Source: Methanobacterium sp. UBA176
GTDB taxonomy: Archaea > Methanobacteriota > Methanobacteria > Methanobacteriales > Methanobacteriaceae
Reading direction: 5' to 3'
DNA length: 16,542 nucleotides
NCBI GenBank assembly: GCA_002505765.1
Contig: DAVZ01000008.1
Coordinates: forward strand, 52,163-68,704
Positions 12,349 through 16,542 of the stretch are shown here, piece by piece (positions within the stretch are counted from its first letter, which is position 1; every line of letters starts with the position of its first letter). Both the position numbers and the translations under genes were made by a program. The notes below the pieces were generated by a model. It did not search any database and was not told the DNA's origin. It saw only the letters and a program-made list of their open reading frames with translations.

Positions 12349-14934
12349 ATGATAGAAAAACAGACTAAAGCGAGTAAGGATGAAGAAATATATAAAATAT
12401 TGCATCCATGGGTCATAAAATGGTTTAAAGACAAATTTGATACCTTTACTGAATCCCAGAGATATTCAATTATGGATATTCACAGGGGCAACAACGTGCT
12501 GGTTTCATCACCTACCGGTTCGGGTAAGACTTTAACCGCCTTCCTTTCAATTATAAGCCAGCTTGCAATGCTTTCAGACATGGAAATGCTTGAAGATAAG
12601 GTTTACTGTATTTACATATCCCCTTTAAAGGCTCTGGACAACGACATTGAAAAAAATCTTGAAGAACCATTGTCCCAGATTGAAAAAATCGCAGGAAAGA
12701 AGCTTGGAATCAGAAAAGCGGTTAGAACTGGAGATACAACTCAGTACATGAGATCTAAAATGCTTAAAACCCCACCGCATATTTTAATCACCACTCCTGA
12801 GACGTTAAGCATCCTTCTTTGCGCTCCAAAGTTCAGAGAAAAAATAAATGATGTAAAATATGTTATAGTTGATGAAATTCACTCCCTTGCTGATAATAAA
12901 AGGGGAGTTCATTTAAGCTTAACTTTGGAGAGATTGCAAAATCTGGCAGGTAGGTTTACAAGAATAGGCTTAAGTGCAACAGTCCATCCACTTAAAAAAG
13001 TAGCACAGTACCTGGTAGGTTTTGAAGATGATATTCCAAGGGACTGTAAGATAGTGGATGTTAATTACGTTAAACAGCTTGATATGAAGGTTTTATGTCC
13101 AGTAGATGATATAATAAATTCAGATCCTGAAGAAATGAATAATGCTACATATGAACTTCTTGATGAGCTGGTACAATCACATAAAACCACTTTAATATTT
13201 ACAAATACAAGAAGTGGAACTGAAAGTGTAGTTTTCAATCTTAAAAAGCGATTTGAAGATAAATATAATGATGATAACATTATGGCTCATCATTCGTCCC
13301 TTTCAAAGAAATTAAGACTTGAAGCTGAGAAAAAACTTAAAAATGGAGATTTAAAAGTCGTTGTTTCATCCACATCTCTGGAATTAGGTATAGATATTGG
13401 ATATATTGATCTGGTTATACTGGTAAGCTCTCCAAAATCCGTTTCAAGGGCACTTCAGCGTATAGGAAGAAGCGGTCATAAGCTCCATGAAAGATCAAAG
13501 GGAAGGATCATTGTAGTTGATAGGGACGATCTTGTGGAATGTTCATTAATCCTAAAAAATGCCCTGGAAGGTAAAATAGATGAAATAAATATTCCTCAAA
13601 ACTGTCTGGATGTTTTATCACAGCAGATATATGGAATGGCCATAGAAAGTAAACATGATATTGATACAGCATATATGATGATAAAGAGAAGTTACTGTTA
13701 CAGTAATTTAACCGAAAATGATTATTTAAGTGTTTTAAGTTATCTTGCAGGAGAATACACAGATTTAGAAGATAGATATGTATATGCAAAGATATGGGTT
13801 GATTATGACACCAATATGTTTGGAAAACGCGGAAAACTTGCCAGAATGCTCTATTCTACAAATATAGGGACCATTCCAGATAGATCATCTGCCAGGGTTA
13901 AATGCGCTGGCCAGGTTGTTGGTCATGTAGAGGAAGATTTCATGGAAAAACTTCAAAGGGGAGATACATTTGTTCTTGGAGGTAAAATATACAGGTTTAA
14001 TTATGCAAGGGGAATGACCATCAACGTTACGCCATCTTCTGGACCTCCAAGCATCCCTTCATGGTTTTCTGAGCAGTTACCCCTATCCTTTGACCTTGCA
14101 CTTGAAATTCAAAGATTCAGGGCAATTATTGAAGGAAAATTTCAGTATGGACGTACAAAAGAAGAGATTATGGAATTTATTGAGGAATATCTCTATGTTG
14201 ACCATAATGCAGTAAATTCAATTTACGAATATTTCAGGGAACAGTACCTCTTTGCAAAGATTCCAAGCAACAAAACCCTTTTAATTGAACACTACAAAGG
14301 ATTTGGGGATAGGAAATTTGTTGTGTTCCATACATGCTTCGGAAGAAGGGTCAACGATGCTCTTTCAAGGGCTGTTGCATTTATAATTGCTAAAAAATAT
14401 AAAAGAGACGTAATGATTTCCATATCTGATAATGGATTTTATTTAAGTTCCGAGGGTAAAATTGGAGGCTTAGAAGCTTTTAAAGAGCTCACCAGCGAAA
14501 ACGTTGAGGATATCTTAATCAAGGCCATTGATAAAACAGAGACACTCGCTGGAAGGTTCAGGCACTGTGCTGGACGGTCACTGATGATACTCAGAAGATA
14601 TAAAGGAAATGAAAAAAGCGTTTCCCGTCAGCAGATTAAGGGTAAAATCCTCCTTAAATTCATTAAAGAACTGGACAATGATTTTTCAATACTTAAAGAG
14701 GCAAGAAGAGAAGTAATCGAAGATTTTATGGATGTTAAAAATGCAAAACGTGTTTTAAAAATGATACAGAGTGGACAGCTAGAAATAAAAAAAATAGACA
14801 CCAGGATACCATCGCCTTTTGCGTTTAATCTGGTGTCACAATGTTATCTGGATGTTTTAAAATATGAAGAACGTATAGAATTTATAAGAAGGATGCATCA
14901 GGCAATAATAAATCAAATTAATGCATCAACATAA
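12349..14934 (+). CDS. lhr: Lhr-core superfamily 2 helicase
   Basis: The 861-residue protein has motif I SSPTGSGKT (K60), motif II DEIH (175-178), motif III SAT (209-211), motif V TSLELGIDIG (342-351) and motif VI QRIGRSGH (370-377) in two RecA-like domains. Residues from about 410 hold the winged-helix and large C-terminal domain of the Lhr-core type (VKCAGQVVGHVEEDFMEKL, then FHTCFGRRVNDALSRAVAF, which is typical of Lhr). The length fits archaeal Lhr-core without the extra bacterial C-terminal extension. It unwinds or anneals DNA or RNA-DNA hybrids using ATP, in repair or fork handling. Translation is coupled to the phosphoesterase (one base between stop and ATG), and no separate ribosome site is seen. 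It converges on the gene at 14941 with six bases between stops. Confidence 0.95.
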   Translation: MIEKQTKASKDEEIYKILHPWVIKWFKDKFDTFTESQRYSIMDIHRGNNVLVSSPTGSGKTLTAFLSIISQLAMLSDMEMLEDKVYCIYISPLKALDNDIEKNLEEPLSQIEKIAGKKLGIRKAVRTGDTTQYMRSKMLKTPPHILITTPETLSILLCAPKFREKINDVKYVIVDEIHSLADNKRGVHLSLTLERLQNLAGRFTRIGLSATVHPLKKVAQYLVGFEDDIPRDCKIVDVNYVKQLDMKVLCPVDDIINSDPEEMNNATYELLDELVQSHKTTLIFTNTRSGTESVVFNLKKRFEDKYNDDNIMAHHSSLSKKLRLEAEKKLKNGDLKVVVSSTSLELGIDIGYIDLVILVSSPKSVSRALQRIGRSGHKLHERSKGRIIVVDRDDLVECSLILKNALEGKIDEINIPQNCLDVLSQQIYGMAIESKHDIDTAYMMIKRSYCYSNLTENDYLSVLSYLAGEYTDLEDRYVYAKIWVDYDTNMFGKRGKLARMLYSTNIGTIPDRSSARVKCAGQVVGHVEEDFMEKLQRGDTFVLGGKIYRFNYARGMTINVTPSSGPPSIPSWFSEQLPLSFDLALEIQRFRAIIEGKFQYGRTKEEIMEFIEEYLYVDHNAVNSIYEYFREQYLFAKIPSNKTLLIEHYKGFGDRKFVVFHTCFGRRVNDALSRAVAFIIAKKYKRDVMISISDNGFYLSSEGKIGGLEAFKELTSENVEDILIKAIDKTETLAGRFRHCAGRSLMILRRYKGNEKSVSRQQIKGKILLKFIKELDNDFSILKEARREVIEDFMDVKNAKRVLKMIQSGQLEIKKIDTRIPSPFAFNLVSQCYLDVLKYEERIEFIRRMHQAIINQINAST

Positions 14935-14940
14935 TGGATG

Positions 14941-15252
14941 TTAAATATCTGCAAAATAACTTGCAAAACCATCTGCATCCATTTCTATGAACCATTGTCC
15001 ATTTGAAGTCATTATAGGGGTTCTTGTTATTACAACCACCAGAACTTCTGCTTCTTCATTGTTATCAGTGTCCATTTTTTCAGTGATTACACCTAAAGCG
15101 TTACTGAGGTATTCTTTTGAATCAAATCCAAGTAAAATGTCTCTTACATCTATTTCCTCTTCATCTGACGCGTCAGGATTTTTTGCAATCTCAACACTTT
15201 TTAAATTGTTAAATGCTCTTACTGCAATTGATTTTAGTTCGTTATCTTTCAT
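14941..15252 (-). CDS. Small acidic protein of unknown function
   Basis: The 103-residue product is acidic, with an N-terminal helix (ELKSIAVRAFNNLKSVEI), an acidic stretch (DASDEEEIDVRD) and a strand-rich end (AEVLVVVITRTPIMTSNGQW, FIEMDADGFASYFADI). The core looks like a mixed alpha/beta fold. I do not recognise a family. The ATG at 15252 is chosen because GGTGA stands five bases before it; a TTG four codons upstream overlaps that site. A TATA-like ttatttaaataag at about 15291-15303 predicts a leader of about 20 bases. It faces the Lhr gene tail to tail, so the close packing does not imply a shared role. Confidence 0.75.
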   Translation of the reverse strand: MKDNELKSIAVRAFNNLKSVEIAKNPDASDEEEIDVRDILLGFDSKEYLSNALGVITEKMDTDNNEEAEVLVVVITRTPIMTSNGQWFIEMDADGFASYFADI

Positions 15253-15621
15253 AATAATCACCAATCTTTATATTTTTACTAAATGTCTTCTTATTTAAAT
15301 AATTCTATGCATTATATAAACTTATTTTTTTCAGTCACAGGATGGAATGATTTTTCCATTCAATCTTTTAATTCCCGCCCAGTACCTGATTTAAATTCAA
15401 TTTAGGAATTCTAAAATAAAAAAACAATTATAATCTATTAAAAGTAATATTTAACCATAATTCATCTTTTTATAATTTTTTAGAGATAGGAGGATTTCCA
15501 GTATTTTTATATACCTTTTTTTATATAAATAATGATAACTGATAATTCGTTAGAACCTATTAGATATCAATAAGTTTTCTTATGGGAATTATTTGTTAAA
15601 AAGGGTTATTAAGGTGTTTTT
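15253..15621. other. Divergent promoter region without genes
   Basis: No ORF is supported here. The left end carries the promoter and ribosome site of the acidic protein; the right end carries the TATA box at 15519-15530 and ribosome site at 15611-15617 of the next gene. An AT-rich stretch between them has a single ttcgtta (about 15546), matching the arm of the dyad at 2875-2898. Nothing else stands out. Confidence 0.55.
15519..15530 (+). promoter_or_regulatory. TATA box of the OB-like gene
   Basis: The sequence tttatataaata is an ideal archaeal TATA box. It predicts a transcript start near 15550 and a leader of about 70 bases ending with AAGGTGT five bases before the ATG at 15622. Confidence 0.5.
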
Positions 15622-16287
15622 ATGCTTGACCTGGGAATTCAAAAAGGCAGTAAAAAAAGTACTGATGAATATAAAACCAAATTTTTAAACCAGCTGAAGC
15701 CAGGAGATGAAATTAAAGGAGAAATTTTTATAGGTGAGATAAAAAAAAGGCAGGTTAAAAAAACAGATATAGACGAGTTTTATGTTATAATCACAGATGA
15801 TGAGAATGAACAAAAATGGATCTGCGGGTTTACAACCTCTTATTATTCAGATTCCGGTAATATTTACGGTGAAAAAGGAGGTAGAGTCTATATATTCATT
15901 GACAGTTTAAATCATGCTATTAATAATACTCCTTTAAATAAAGAAAACAGCTACTCAGTTAATTTTGATACATTTAGAAAAAATGTCAATGAAAATGTTA
16001 AAGAGGTTAAAGTTAAAGCTGTTCAATCATGGAATCCCAATGCTAAAGCATGTAATATTGAAGTTATAAGTGCTGAGATAAATGACCAGAATAATATGAA
16101 TTCCGCACCAAATTCACTGGTGAGTGATAATCCTGCAGTTAAAGATGCCTGTGAAAACCTTAAAGATAAAAAAAGGGAAATAAATAAAAAAACCATTGCT
16201 TTTGAACTTAAAATAATGTTAGACAATAGGGATATAACAAAAACCGAATTTAAGGATGCATTAAAAGAGCTGGATAGATCAGTTTAA
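15622..16287 (+). CDS. Unknown protein with OB-like N-terminal domain
   Basis: Residues about 22-150 are strand-rich and begin with LKPGDEIKGEIFIGEIKKR, then YVIITDDENEQKWICGF and GRVYIFIDSLNHAI; the strand order and the turn-rich lead-in are like an oligonucleotide-binding fold, but this is a guess from pattern. Residues about 150-172 form a loose Asn/Ser-rich linker (NDQNNMNSAPNSLVSDN). Residues about 172-221 are a helical charged tail (KDACENLKDKKREINKK). This layout (single-strand-binding fold, flexible linker, helical tail) recalls archaeal SSB-like proteins, yet no known motif confirms it. AAGGTGT precedes the ATG at 15622 by four to five bases. It is transcribed alone and ends 255 bases before the window edge. 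Confidence 0.7.
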   Translation: MLDLGIQKGSKKSTDEYKTKFLNQLKPGDEIKGEIFIGEIKKRQVKKTDIDEFYVIITDDENEQKWICGFTTSYYSDSGNIYGEKGGRVYIFIDSLNHAINNTPLNKENSYSVNFDTFRKNVNENVKEVKVKAVQSWNPNAKACNIEVISAEINDQNNMNSAPNSLVSDNPAVKDACENLKDKKREINKKTIAFELKIMLDNRDITKTEFKDALKELDRSV

Positions 16288-16542
16288 TTTTAATAATTAG
16301 ATTTTTAGAAGCTATTATAGTATTTATTGGAGTATAGAGTGATTAAAATGCATAAATATGAATTGTTCAATTATCAATCTTTTAAAGTTCAATAGATATT
16401 GAGGACCAGATTAATTCTTTTATATAATTTAAAACTTTTTTTATCAGAGTTGTAAAGTTATTGGGGGTTGAGCAGATTTATTGAAATATTTCTGACTTAA
16501 TATGTCTTACTGAAAACAATAATTAACGAATATGAAATATTG

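Noticed and set aside
13508..13789. Minus-strand frames inside the lhr gene
   Set aside because: Composition is unlike neighbours, there is no ribosome site, and the plus-strand helicase motifs are continuous across them.
16348..16395. 15-residue ORF with GTGA five bases before its ATG
   Set aside because: The ribosome site is tempting, but the length is too small to judge and composition is that of random AT-rich DNA.

Overview
The window looks like chromosomal DNA from a methanogenic archaeon of the Methanobacteriales, most like Methanobacterium. This is inferred from several things. Base composition is strongly AT-rich. Shine-Dalgarno sites are of the GGTGA/GGTGG type. TATA boxes lie 25-30 bases before probable transcript starts. 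The gene content is archaeal: an Lhr-core helicase with its partner phosphoesterase, a MinD/ParA ATPase without MinC or MinE, and an RNase H-like nuclease with a helix-hairpin-helix. Species cannot be fixed from sequence alone. No rRNA, tRNA, CRISPR array, transposase or integrase was seen.

Layout. Positions 1-700 hold a short minus-strand zinc-ribbon gene, a possible coupled mini-gene with a TTG start, and a plus-strand orphan ORF. Positions 768-2705 (minus) form a two-gene unit: a DEDD-type nuclease followed 21 bases later by a response regulator with a PAS domain and no output domain. A 610-base AT-rich gap with three hairpin-forming inverted repeats separates it from minD (minus, 3316-4113). 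A cytosine deaminase of the yeast FCY1 type follows (plus, 4298-4762). After another long gap come a membrane-anchored NMT1/SsuA-like binding protein with no transporter partners (plus) and a convergent 14-TM DHA2 drug-type exporter (minus). Next is a zinc-ribbon/TM protein whose outer domain carries the ligand pattern of M14 metallopeptidases (8063-8923). It is followed by a small helical protein, msrB, a leaderless coiled-coil protein, a convergent HEAT-repeat protein, the phosphoesterase-Lhr operon (11628-14934), a small acidic protein and a final protein with an OB-like N-terminal domain.

How it fits together. The clearest functional unit is phosphoesterase plus Lhr helicase (DNA or RNA repair/processing), with one base between stop and start. 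The nuclease plus response regulator pair suggests a nuclease made together with a signalling protein, but nothing in the sequence shows contact between them. MsrB (oxidative repair), the deaminase (pyrimidine salvage), the exporter and the binding protein are ordinary housekeeping or accessory functions. The best candidates for something undescribed are the zinc-ribbon/TM/M14-like protein, the nuclease-response regulator pair, the hidden coupled mini-gene at 189-293 and the structured non-coding gaps.
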